A stretch of DNA of 64,000 nt from Cyprinus carpio. Taxonomy: Eukaryota; Chordata; Actinopteri; Cypriniformes; Cyprinidae. The notes below the pieces were generated by a model. The model was not told the origin of the DNA and made no database searches. It saw nothing but the letters and a program-made list of their open reading frames with translations. The number at the start of each line of letters is the position of its first letter. Position 1 is the first letter of the stretch. Positions 13,001 to 21,799 of this stretch are shown piece after piece. The position numbers and the translations under genes were made by a program. The stretch lies in NCBI RefSeq assembly GCF_018340385.1, contig NC_056608.1, positions 22,140,065 through 22,204,064 on the forward strand, in the 5' to 3' direction.

Positions 13001-16000
13001 TGTGATTATCCAGATATGAAAGCTCATATGAGATCTCTTTAGTGTCTCAAATGTGTCAAAAATGAGATTGAATGGAGGACAAACTGAGATTATTGCTGAA
13101 GTTTTCAACTTGTCAGATATTTATTTTATTTATAGTTGAAGATGAGACTTCGATAATATCTCAAATTATATCAGGACAGATCATTTGGTTCAAACGTACA
13201 GATTTGTTTTTCTTTTTTTTCAATTCTGATGCATTTGGGCGTAGTTAATTTATAAATGTCTATTTTCTTTAGTTATCTAATTCTGTAGATTGCATGGGAA
13301 ACCTTGAAATATTAGTTATATCAGTTTTAGAAATAAAATAACAGCTATTTGCCAATAAAATAAGAGTCCAATAATATATGTAAGAGCCATTTTTTTCATG
13401 AACGAGACTACACTGGTGGTGGAGCTGTATGTTTTTGATTCACTTTAGAGAATCAGTTCATATGAGATTTTTGCTCATGAACGGGATTACATATACACAT
13501 TCTGTATGTTTTGATCGTGAGTCATTCTGCACAGGCTGTGCTATGTGTATTTATTCCCTAAAAAGTACCAGTTCATAAGAGTCATCACAAATCAAACTGG
13601 TAACGTTGATGTATGTTTTTGTTTCAATATGGTGAACATATGAGTCACTGGTTTATGAATTAGATTACGCTGGTTGTTCTGTATTTATTTTTTTGGTTAA
13701 TTTAAAAAGTATAAGTTCATAGGAAGCCGGGATGAAAGAAGGGCATAAGAAAGTATTTTAGCATGAAACAAAAACTGCACTAATTTGCGTCTTCTAAGCC
13801 ATAAAAGAACAACCTCTGAGCAATAAAATGGTCCTTTGGGTAGAGCTCTCGCTTCAAAAGTTAATTTTATAGCTATTGTTTTATATGGAGGTTGCATAGA
13901 AATGATTTAAATCTCTGCAATATTAATGGAAAGACAAATGAAGCATGTGTCTAGTGCTAACCATATGTTTGCACTATGAATAACTGCAGATGAGCAGAGC
14001 CGGTGCTCTGTTTCAAAGATTTTTTAATATCATTGGGTCAGTTTTATGGTACAGGAAGGCACTGCCGATCTCCCTGATGCGATGGAGTTGCAAAATGAAT
14101 TGTCAGGATTGGTTTGTCATGGTTGGCATGAGGTTGTATCAAATTACCTCACAGACTACTGCAGAATCCATGAATACTTTATCCGACATGCCCTGAATGA
14201 AGCCTGAAATGGGTCTTAAATTATCACTGTAAGGTAAGAATATCTAGTGCGGAACATCTGAGAAATTGGTCGCATTTGGATTTGTGACATAAAACTTAAA
14301 TGTTTAATAGGCTTGCAGATACTTGATGCTGGACATATTGTGGATTTATCCATTTGACAATCTTGTGAACCTGCTGAAGACTGATTACGGAAAAATAGCA
14401 AGTGAAGACAAAAATGCATCAGAATCAGAAGATCAAATTCAGACCATCTGGTCTTAGTTGTGACCCAGAATCCTCTCTCTGGGTCACTTTGGTGCTGCTG
14501 GGACTGTTTTTCGTCATCAGGATTTTTTAGTCACATCCTGTTGGATTGTGTTTCTCTCTTTCTCTTCTGTAGGTGTGTAGTGTGGACAGGTGACGACAGG
14601 GTGTTTTTCTTCAATCCCACCATGCATTTGTCAGTATGGGAGAAACCAATTGATCTGAAAGACCGTGGAGACCTCAATCGAATCATCGAGGACCCGCCAC
14701 ATAAACGCAAGAAAGACTCTTCAGGTAAGATTTTGGCTGGAAAAAATAGACCATTCAGGCATATTTAACACTCTGTTAAACATACCATACGATTCGGGAC
14801 AATTTTAGATGCCATTTAGGATGAATAGTCTACAAATTGGTATGCAGGCAATGTGTTTTCTGACCCATTTAATGGCAAAATTATTAATAAATGAAATCCA
14901 GATGGCACAAAGTGAAACAGAATTTAATTAACATCAAAAATTCAGTGAGTATGAATTATAATTGAAACATCATCGTATTTAGACAAAAACTGTTATACAA
15001 GATTCAGTAAATGTGTTAACTGCTAAAAAAAAAAAAACTAAAAAAAAGTGATGCCACAAAATATATTTTATCTCATTTCTAAATCAGTCTCATCTAAACA
15101 TATCAACCTGTGATTTCACTGCATATTCCATGAACCTGACATAAGATAAGAGTTCATTCATTCATTCACTGAAAGAGTCTCTAATGCTCACAAAGGCTGC
15201 ATTTATTTGACTGAAAATACAGTAAAAACAGTAATAACGTGTAATGTTTTTACAATTCAAATAACTGCTTTCTATTTTGTTTGTAAAAATAAAAAATGCA
15301 AATACAAATATAAACCAGAATAAATGTATAATTAGTTACTGTGATGGCAAAACTCAATTTTCGGCAGTCTTTAGTGTCACGTGATCTTTCAGAAATCATT
15401 CTAATATGCTGCTTTTCTGCTCAAGAAACATTTATTGTTTATTAGGAATGTTGAAAACAGTTGTGCTGCTTAACATTTTTGTGGAAATAATTATTTTCAA
15501 GATTATTTGATGAAGAGAGAACAGCATTTTTTTTGTGAATAGAAATCTTTTGTAACATTATAAATGTCTTTACTGTCACTTTTGATCCCTTTTATGCAAC
15601 CTTGCTGAATAAAAGTATTCATTTCTTTCAAAAAAATAAAAAATAAGAATGTACTTACCCAAAACTTTTGAACAGTAGCATAATACTAATGAGATCAGGT
15701 TGGCGAGCTCTACTGTAGCCTCAAGGTAAAACTCATTTATGTTCAGATTAAGTTGCTGAATCAGTGAAGTTTAACTCACGACTCTGTGATATGAAATACA
15801 GGAGCAGAGTCTGTATAAAGGGATGAAGCTGACTGAAAGTTTAATCCTCACAGTGTGATAATGATGCTCAAGCAAAAGTTTTAATACACCCACCAACTAC
15901 AGAACTGGTGTTCTCATGGATTAACTAAAAGCAGTAATCCAATGAAGCGGCTCTGCAAATATTGAATTAGTCTGGATCTGGTCTGAAAGTTATTATACGG

Positions 16001-18263
16001 TTGGCTTGATTTCCCAGTAGGCTTTTCATCTTTATTGATTTAGTTTTATTGCCATTTTGTGGAGATTATCTATTGATGACCTTAATCTATCCAGCATCTA
16101 TAATTTAAATACGTCCGTTCGAGAAAAATTGTTCTTATTGTACTTCTTGGATTAACAACCTGGCATGAGCCGGGTATATCAATACAGATCAGCTGGAGAT
16201 GTGTGCATAAATAAAACTTTACAAGCTTCTTGCATATTTTTAATAATATATCACTCATTTCTTTTAATAATGTGTTAAATCCAAGTATAGTGTAGGACAT
16301 ATACTGATCTACAGCATGATTTGTTCCATCAACAGACGATGGCTCAAATGCTGATGCTGATGATGACGATGATGATGAAGAGGAACATAGTTTAAAGACC
16401 AAACGCTATAAGTAAGTAGGGTCGAGCCATGTAAAATATAACAGCGGATCTGAGTCTGTTTTAATTGATGAGGAGGATCTTGCATCAGATGTGTTGTGTG
16501 TCACTCACCTTAATAATCGCAGCTCAACAGGAAGTCTCTGGTTTTTGGCGGGCAACATCTGCACTCACAGCTTAATGTGAATTTCTCAATCTGTCTTTCT
16601 TGGAGATGATTTAAATTGAAAAGTCGGATGTTTGAAGTACACCCAAATGTCTGCGTTGAGACAAAGAAACATTTTTCATTCCAAGAAAAATGTAAAGAGA
16701 TTTTATGTTGCATATTTAACTTCCAACAGTTTGGATGTTGTTTTTTTTTTTTTTTTTTTTTTTTCTTTTTTTTTTCTTGAGGTTAATACTGGTTGGCTGA
16801 TATGTTTTTTTATTTTATTTTATTTTTTTATTATTATTGTTATTATTTTTTAATACTCAATAAAAAAGTAATTAAAAATTTAGTTTTAAAAATAGGAAAA
16901 AAAATCATACATAGTCACAATTTCCGTTTGTCTTCAAAACTTCAAGCATTTAATCATAAGCCTTTAGATCAAAAAGTTCTGAGGATCAAAGTGTGTCCAG
17001 ACTTTGCAGTGTATGATAAAAATGAATGATAGCAAAAGAGGCACAGTCAGAATTGCTAAATGACATGAATATTTAATTTACACAATATTTACTGCAAAAT
17101 ATTTGAAGCTAATTGTGTGAGTTATCCATTAACAAGTCTTTGGTAAACACTTCTGTTAATCGGTGAAGTGTGCTTATCGGGATAGTTTGGGCAGAATCAA
17201 TGCACTATAAAAATTATGTTTTAAAGTTGAAACAAATATTATAAGAAAATACTTGCTAATTGCCATTTCTTTGTTTGTGAAATTAAAGGTGCAGTAAAAG
17301 CGATTTCTGAGAAATGCTGTTGAAAGTTAATCGGACCGTGCACCAAACCACACTTGTAGCCAATCAGCTGTAAAGAGAGTGTCCACTTATGATGGGGGAA
17401 TTACGTGCGTTGTGTACCATGTTCATGAATCTGGGGGCTATCTATCCTATCTTTTTGGGTGGGGGGGGGGGGGGGGCATTTGTTATGGTGATTTCAAATA
17501 TCAACAGTGTCTCAGAAATCACTTACTGCATCTTTAACTGTAAAAATGCCATTATTTTCTGAGTGAAAATTTTTCTACACCAAATTTTTACTTTGTATTG
17601 GAGAAAATATTAATAGAATTACACATCAAAGCTGTTTTATTTCCATTCCTTTGAAGACTGGACCATCCTGTTGAGTGTGAAGGAAAAAATGGATCATCTC
17701 TTCGGATGGTTTTGCCACTGGAGCACCGGATCGGCCACTTCAGAGACATGCTTCTGGAAAGAGGGGTGAGAAATCCAGGGACGATAATGAAACTTCAGCC
17801 TTAAAGAAATAAATGAGATCAAAGTTAATCAAGTTATTCAGCCAAAAGTTACAATTCTGCTATATTTGACCCACAAAAAAAATCCTACAGACTTTGCATA
17901 TTTGCACACACTGTGAATCTTAAAATGAAGTGGTGTAATTATTCTGGATGAGCATCATTCACCCTGTGTGTTTTGAACAGGTGTCTGCGTTCTCCACCTG
18001 GGAGAAAGAACTGCACAAAATTGTATTTGATCCACGGTACCTGCTGCTAAGTCCAGAAGAACGAAAGCAGGTACGACACAAAGGTTTCACATCAGCCTCA
18101 ATCAACATCAAACAGTAATAAAACTTCAAACTTCATTAACTCTGTATTTCCACAGACCTACTGTGGTTTTGAAAGTACTAGTAGATGGTGGTAAGACTTA
18201 ATGTCTTACATTAAGGTAACTGTATACTGTATATCACATCATTGGGGATTCATACATCGAAAA

Positions 18264-18349
<86 letters not shown>

Positions 18350-20659
18350 CAGTTAAAAAAAATGTTATCAAATAATTGACATTTATTTTATTATTTATTT
18401 GCCCTCAGATTTATGATCAGTTTGTCAAAGCAAGAATGAAAGAGGAGCACAAAGAGAAAAAGTGCAAACTCCAGCAAGCGAAAGAAGAGTACAGAAAACT
18501 GCTAGAGGAATCAAAAGTCACATCCAGGTGAGCTTATGAAATAATTGTGTATGCTTTTGCTGATGCATTAATAAAACCCGTCTGTAGAGCGGATTATTTA
18601 TTCAGCAAAGGTGTTAATAACTGATGGTCTTTGCAGTTTGGGTCCTCGTTTCTTTGAGTTTGTGTATTTGATGATAACCTTGTTTCTTGTTAAAGGTCTC
18701 ACACAGAAGTAAATTCAAACACACCACAGGGATTAACACTCAGCTTGAAGTTTCCTCTTTGCAGGTTGAACAGAGAACTTCTTTCATTTACTGTTCTTTA
18801 CCTGATTAATTTATGGTGAAAGGAGCTGAAGAGACGTGAATTGGTGCGCTATTATTAACACATTCACAGCTCCAGTCCTTGAAACAAAACAACACATTTT
18901 TAAGAAGTGATCATCTTAAATCACTGAGTAGATGGAAATATGATATAGATGTATATGTTTGCATTAACTCTTTCCCCCACCACTGATGGAACTTTCCAGC
19001 TGTCATTGTTTTCTCTGTTATATGGTAGGAGGTGCTATTACACCTCTTTTTTTCAATCAATTTTATTTGTAGGTGTCTTTTATGACACTCAGGGTCTTCT
19101 AACAAATCTCTCTATAACTTCAATGTAACAACAGCAAACAAGGCAAACTATAAAATAAAAGGAAACACTAAGAATAAGGCCGGCTGGTCTTCTGAAAGAG
19201 TACTGCATATCAGCAGAAACAAGCGATGGCGTATGTAAGCAGATGCATGTGTAAAATAACGCGATGATCAAACATTAAACAGCATCAAAACTGCCTAACA
19301 TTACATAATAAAATGTTGTCTCAGGAAGTGGTCTAGGTCTGTGCAAACTGGAAACAATCTAGTCCATCTATGTTCTTAATCTGATCCGGATGTAGTCTGC
19401 TTGCCAAGCTCACTCTAAGCGGGACTTGAACTGGTGTTTTTGGTATGCGAGGTGGGAAAAACAAAGGAAGCTAAAGATCACAGCCTAACTGCACAGCTCT
19501 TACTAGCTGGCCTTCGTTATACTCACCCGCCAATATCTGGGTCACAGCACCAATGTAACTCAACCATTTGCTCAGAGTGGGACTTGAATTGGTGTTTCTG
19601 GCATGTGAGGCGGTCGCACTAACAAGGACACTAAAGACCGCATCCTCTAGCGTCAGATACTAGTTCACCTCTTGAGATCAGGGGAGTGAGTTTCTCCTTC
19701 ACAGATCTTACTAGCTGATCTCTGCTACAATCCCCTAAACCTCACTCCCATTTGGGTCATGGCACCAATGTAACCTGCCTGCTCGCTCCGAGTGGGACTT
19801 GATCCGGAATTTCCAGCAATGGAGGTGGGCTCGCTAACAAGGATGCTAATGACTGAATCCTCTAGCGAACATGGGCTGCTAGTGCACCTTGTGAGATCAG
19901 TGGAGTGAGGTTTACCTGCACAGCTGCACAGGTTATACTCACCCCCCTATATCCGGGTCATGGCACCAATGTAACCCACACGTTCGCTCTGGGGTGTGTT
20001 TTCCAAAGGCATCGTTAGATAACTATTATTGCAAGGTCCATTGAACTCCATGGGTATCGATGGAACTTGCAGCCATAGATGCTTTTGGGAAACGCACCCC
20101 TGAGCAGAACTCGAACCGGAGTTTCCAGCATGTGAGCCAGACACATTAACAGGCTTAGCCTAGAAAAATCATAGCAACATTCTAGCAACCAGTTTGCAAT
20201 CCCCAAGAAAAATATTTTAGTTCAGATTTCAGGAGATAAAAAAAAATGCATCAAAATGACGAATGTTTCTTTGTGATATTGTGCTTTGCTGCTTTATTGC
20301 TCTGGCCAGGTTCACGTGTTTTCACCTGTACTTCAGACTAAAGACCTGCAGGATCTCCTCTATAGAGAAGACTTTTAAAGTCTAGCCATGAAAACAACCG
20401 CAATCAGACCTCTTAAGCTGAACAATAGTGGATCATCACACTGATGACATAAAACATCTCATGACTGTCAAGGATCTCATTCTGATGTTCTCTTTTTCGT
20501 AGGTCGACGTTCAAAGAATTTTCAGAAAAGTACGGAAAAGATCCACGATTCAAACAGGTTCTGAAGAGGAAAGACCAGGAGCTGTTTTTCACCCAGTTCA
20601 TCAACGTGTTAAAGAAGCGGGACAAGGAGAACAGAATTCGTCTGAAGAAGATGAGATGA
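6961..20659 (+). CDS. tcerg1l: Transcription elongation regulator 1-like protein, 3' part (nine exons)
   Basis: Nine exons join with consistent phase: 6961-7086, 11083-11165, 12298-12386, 14573-14724, 16336-16411, 17657-17765, 17981-18070, 18409-18527 and 20503-20659. They give 332 codons and a TGA at 20657. Seen, in residues of this fragment: a Ser/Thr/Val-rich stretch (1-41), basic and acidic linkers (42-95), a WW domain (about 95-130; first Trp 99, aromatic core VFFFNP, second Trp in SVWEKP), an acidic run (about 150-166), a first FF domain (about 196-254; FSTWEKELHKIVFDPRYLL), a Lys/Glu-rich helix (about 250-278) and a second FF-type domain (about 282-325) just before the stop. Known: TCERG1 family proteins are nuclear; their WW domains bind proline-rich splicing factors and their FF domains bind phosphorylated polymerase II CTD and related partners. 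TCERG1 has three WW and six FF domains; one WW with two FFs fits the short paralogue TCERG1L. The 5' end is missing: the first exon starts in mid-codon after an acceptor. Confidence 0.93.
7180..7480. repeat. ACTACCATTCAAAAG-type interspersed repeat
   Basis: TACACTACCATTCAAAAGTT at the left end; inside are GAAGGACCATGTGACATTGA and GCATCACAGGAATAAATT, in the same order as other copies in this window. Non-coding. Confidence 0.7.
7709..7841 (-). CDS. Unrecognised antisense open frame ending at a splice donor
   Basis: On the minus strand, inside a tcerg1l intron, an ATG at 7841-7839 with A at -3 opens 44 codons that end at CCTCAG|GTAAGACT (intron from 7708). The peptide contains FITISGVPSASISDGSTVRI, composed like globular protein rather than low complexity. 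No downstream exon was found on the minus strand in this intron. It may be a first exon, an exonised repeat or a chance frame. I do not recognise a family. Confidence 0.25.
8185..8520. repeat. AT-rich dyad repeat ending in GATTAATCGCGATTAATCG
   Basis: The arms carry AAAGTTTTTGTTTTAAATAT on the left and AAACAAAAACTTTTATTTTG on the right, with TATATAAATACGCACACAT and its mirrored form inside. The right end is GATTAATCGCGATTAATCG then TTTGACAGCAC, the usual end of a cyprinid repeat. Confidence 0.7.
8521..9695. other. Intron DNA, nothing recognised
   Basis: Poly-T at about 8532-8554, then unique sequence without splice-bounded frames. Confidence 0.4.
9700..10115. repeat. Degenerate tandem repeat, GTTGCTAGCATGTTTTAAC units
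   Basis: Many imperfect units of 20-30 bp built on TTGCTAGCATGTTTTAAC. A longer block (TTTGCATGTTTT, CAAATTGTTCACATTGTTAA, CATCCTAACACATTGCTAGC) occurs twice, near 9787 and 9968, which shows a higher-order repeat of about 180 bp. Confidence 0.8.
10702..10890. repeat. Direct repeat of 51 bp, 138 bp apart
   Basis: 10702-10752 and 10840-10890 read the same, starting TCAACTGATGTACAGAATGT and ending ACTTGTGATGTT. The spacer holds a related ATTACTTGTGATGTTGT fragment, so the array is a partly decayed tandem duplication. Confidence 0.85.
11083..11165 (+). CDS. tcerg1l: tcerg1l internal exon (83 nt)
   Basis: Small exon bounded by a CTGTCCTCAG acceptor and an ACTGAG|GTTTGT donor. It has 2 + 81 nt, so it takes phase 1 from exon 6961-7086 and leaves phase 0 for exon 12298-12386. 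It encodes a basic, polar peptide (KILELKKPSCTDALVLRR, then NPNPEAKTE). I found it by asking which sequence could bridge the two neighbouring phases. Without it the flanking exons cannot be joined in frame. Confidence 0.8.
11400..11830. other. Unique intronic DNA, possible conserved non-coding element
   Basis: Balanced composition, no repeats, and AT-core homeobox-like words (GATTAATTAGCG, GATAATTGG). This is a guess from composition only. Confidence 0.25.
12298..12386 (+). CDS. tcerg1l: tcerg1l exon with start of WW domain
   Basis: 89 nt after a TTTGTGTGCAG acceptor and before CCATG|GTAACT. It reads DGAFKVSMDEDSSLKDKR and then PVASSPIPGSP. The last two bases (TG) are the first two of the Trp codon that opens the WW domain. 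The IPGSPW lead-in is typical of the C-terminal-most WW domain of TCERG1 proteins. Confidence 0.9.
12700..14570. other. tcerg1l: tcerg1l intron, nothing recognised
   Basis: No further exon, repeat boundary or RNA gene could be supported between the two WW-domain exons. Confidence 0.4.
14573..14724 (+). CDS. tcerg1l: tcerg1l exon encoding most of the WW domain
   Basis: 152 nt after a pyrimidine-rich CTCTTCTGTAG acceptor and before TCTTCAG|GTAAGA. The first G completes the WW domain's first Trp. It then reads CVVWTGDDRVFFFNPTMHLS and VWEKPIDLKDRGDLN, followed by the IIEDPPHKRKK tail. The two Trp residues, the aromatic strand and the final Pro of the WW fold are all present. The tail is the conserved TCERG1-type linker to the FF repeats. 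Confidence 0.95.
15185..15690. repeat. Interspersed repeat ending AAAACTTTTGAACAGTAGC
   Basis: Starts near GGCTGCATTTATTTGACTG and includes TTTAGTGTCACGTGATCTTT and TGAATAAAAGTATTCATTTC before CCCAAAACTTTTGAACAGTA. It is the same family as 28123-29062, one arm only. Confidence 0.75.
16336..16411 (+). CDS. tcerg1l: tcerg1l exon, acidic linker
   Basis: 76 nt after a CATCAACAG acceptor and before TATAA|GTAAGT. It encodes an Asp/Glu run (DGSNADADDDDDDEEE) followed by the basic HSLKTKRY. Phase runs from 1 to 2. An acidic, low-complexity linker between WW and FF domains is usual in TCERG1 proteins. The repetitive GAT/GAC/GAA codons could vary in length between individuals. Confidence 0.85.
16741..16860. 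repeat. Poly-T tract and AT-rich low complexity
   Basis: A 24-nt T run with a second T run, then TTTTATTTTA and TTATTATTG repeats. Frames through it (FFFF) are artefacts. Confidence 0.9.
17283..17537. mobile_element. MITE with TTAA ends, containing a 16-G run
   Basis: Left end TTAAAGGTGCAGTAAAAGCG then ATTTCTGAGA; right end TCTCAGAAATCACTTACTGC then ATCTTTAA, its inverted repeat. TTAA at both ends suits a piggyBac-like target site (inference). A run of 16 G at 17461-17476 lies inside. Confidence 0.75.
17657..17765 (+). CDS. tcerg1l: tcerg1l exon, start of FF domain 1
   Basis: 109 nt after a TTCCTTTGAAG acceptor and before GAGGG|GTGAGA. The first A completes a Lys codon, then 36 codons follow, ending MVLPLEHRIGHFRDMLLERG. 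The last 16 residues are the first helix of TCERG1 FF1. The N-terminal part (LDHPVECEGKNGSSLR) is less conserved linker, so the exact acceptor is slightly less certain than the rest. Confidence 0.88.
17981..18070 (+). CDS. tcerg1l: tcerg1l exon, core of FF domain 1
   Basis: 90 nt, phase 0 on both sides, between TTTTGAACAG and AAGCAG|GTACGA. It reads VSAFSTWEKELHKIVFDPRY and then LLLSPEERKQ. This is the most diagnostic FF segment, and it is almost unchanged across TCERG1-like proteins as I know them. The intron before it is only 215 nt, the shortest in the gene here. Confidence 0.95.
18265..18348. repeat. (TA)n microsatellite, about 80 bp
   Basis: Uninterrupted TA array in the 338-nt intron between the tcerg1l exons at 17981 and 18409. 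Length variation here would change a short intron by a large fraction. Confidence 0.95.
18409..18527 (+). CDS. tcerg1l: tcerg1l exon, end of FF1 and charged helix
   Basis: 119 nt after ATTTGCCCTCAG and before CATCCAG|GTGAGC. It starts IYDQFVKARMKEEHKEKKCK, which carries the second conserved Phe of FF1, and continues as a Lys/Glu-rich helix (LQQAKEEYRKLLEESK). The last two bases join the next exon to make an Arg codon. The preceding intron holds a long (TA)n array about 60 nt from the acceptor. Confidence 0.95.
18530..19395. other. tcerg1l: tcerg1l last intron, first part
   Basis: No element or exon recognised before the tandem array that starts at about 19400. Confidence 0.4.
19400..20135. 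repeat. Tandem array of tRNA-like repeat units
   Basis: Four imperfect units begin near 19417, 19573, 19788 and 20101, each with a GGGACTTGAACCGG-like core followed by TTTCCAGCATG..GAGG and CTAACAAGGA. They also share TGGGTCATGGCACCAATGTA and ACCTCTTGAGATCAG phrases. On the minus strand the core resembles a Pol III B box (GGTTCAAGTCCC) preceded by GCCTCC, as in tRNA. That suggests tRNA-derived units (inference). The cores are degenerate, so working tRNA genes are unlikely. Confidence 0.65.
19992..20099. mobile_element. Small palindromic MITE nested in the tRNA-like array
   Basis: GGGTGTGTTTTCCAAAGGCA at the left and its near inverted form TGCTTTTGGGAAACGCACCC at the right, with a palindromic centre (TCCATTGAACTCCATGGG). 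It is flanked by CTG on both sides (19989-19991, 20100-20102). Removing it and one CTG restores CGCTCTGAGC, which matches the CGCTC(A/C)GAG of the other array units. Confidence 0.8.
20503..20659 (+). CDS. tcerg1l: tcerg1l terminal coding exon (FF-type domain 2, stop)
   Basis: Starts after a CTTTTTCGTAG acceptor and runs 157 nt to TGA at 20657-20659. It reads STFKEFSEKYGKDPRFKQVL and then KRKDQELFFTQFINVLKKRD, ending in a basic tail. It matches the second FF repeat of TCERG1 (KEF, DPRF and LFxxF positions). Ending after this repeat is what separates TCERG1L from TCERG1, which continues with four more FF domains. Confidence 0.95.
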
Positions 20660-21190
20660 GTGTTTGCAGACAGGGCTGTGAACTTAGTTCCTGTGACTGT
20701 TTATCACAGTTTATACCGTGATACCATCTGCCCACATGTCTGACCAAACCACAAGGGCAGTTTGCTTTTCAATGACTTGACTTTTGAACAAACGAACAAA
20801 GGCAAAACCAACTGAGTATAAGCAGCAGTTTGGAAATGAAGTCTGTATATCTGAATGTGTTTCATATTGAAGCTCTTAAACTCCGGTTTGAGTATTACAA
20901 GTTTCCTAAATCACAACACTGAATACAAATACAGAGTTTGACTCGTTGGAAGTATCTAAAGCCATTGACCTGTGCACACAGGTGGAAAATGATTTTTATA
21001 TTAATTGTACATAAGTGTTGACTTGCCTGGCGCTGTGCTAAAAGTGACCCATTTTGTCAGAGTGTGACACAGGTTCTCCACAGCATCTGTGAGAATTGGT
21101 AAGTGGTGTTGTGTATCGATATAATTTTTTAAATGCCGTCTAACGGTTTGTTGTACAGTCTTAAAAATAAAGGTGCTTTAAAAGGTTCTT
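20660..21190 (+). other. tcerg1l: Probable tcerg1l 3' UTR with polyadenylation signal
   Basis: No open frame of note follows the stop. The first canonical AATAAA on the + strand is at 21166-21171. It lies inside the left terminal repeat of the foldback element at 21160-21410. A weaker ATTAAA is at 21441-21446. I infer cleavage near 21190; no transcript evidence is available here. Confidence 0.55.
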
Positions 21191-21410
21191 CACAGCGATG
21201 CCATAGAAGAACCATTTTTGGTTCCACAAAGAACCATTCAGTCAAAGGTTCTTTAAAAAATCTCTTTCTTTTTATAATCTGAAGAACCTTCTTTCAACAC
21301 AAAGATCCTTTTGTGAAACAGAAAGGTTCTTAAGATGTTAAAGGTTCTTTATGGAACCATTTAGACAAAAATGTTCTTCTATGGCATCGTGAAGCACCTT
21401 TATTTTTAAG
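21160..21410. mobile_element. Palindromic MITE with AATAAAGG termini
   Basis: The ends are inverted copies: CTTAAAAATAAAGGTGCTT at 21160 and its reverse complement finishing at 21410, followed inward by matching ATGCCATAGAAGAAC blocks. The interior repeats AAAGGTTCTT/AAGAACC motifs on both arms. There is no coding capacity. This is the layout of a non-autonomous foldback element; similar copies are common in teleosts. Confidence 0.8.
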
Positions 21411-21479
21411 TGTGATTACATCTGTAATGATATCGTAAAAATTAAAGTGATACTTTTTACTGAAAATTCATGTACAGTT

Positions 21480-21780
21480 CTGTGAAGTGTTGTAGTACTT
21501 CACCCAAAATTAACATTTGCTGAAAGTTTACTAACCCTGAGGCCATCCAAGATGTACCGTAGATTAGTTTCTTCATCCAAACATCCAAACTATGGGTCCT
21601 CTGTAGTGAATGGGTGCCGTCAGAATGAGAGTTCAAACAGCTGATAAAAACATCACAATAATCCACTAGTAATGCCCAATTTTTTCAAATCTGTTTTGAT
21701 GAAACTCATCTACATGTTGGATGGCCTGAGGGTGAATACATTTTCATTTTTGGGTGAACTATCTCTTTAAATCAGTGCAA
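21480..21780. repeat. Foldback interspersed repeat (TTCACCCAAAATT family), short copy
   Basis: Begins near CTTCACCCAAAATTAACATT and ends with TTTTTGGGTGAACTATCTC. It carries the family's internal phrases GAGGCCATCCAAGATGTA, GTGAATGGGTGCCGTCAGAA and AGCTGATAAAAACATCACAA. Other copies in this window are at 26215-27395 and 37780-37972. Confidence 0.75.
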
Positions 21781-21799
21781 GTGGATTTGGTTTACAGTA

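Noticed and set aside
14460..14572. Upstream extension of the WW exon frame to an ATG at 14460
   Set aside because: This is intron sequence. The acceptor at 14572 and the split Trp codon fix the exon start at 14573.
16082..16402. Minus-strand 106-codon frame with a Ser run
   Set aside because: It is the antisense shadow of the tcerg1l acidic exon (GAT/GAC repeat read as SSSS).
19400..20135. Functional tRNA genes
   Set aside because: The cores are degenerate, with no complete A-box to 3' acceptor cloverleaf visible by eye.
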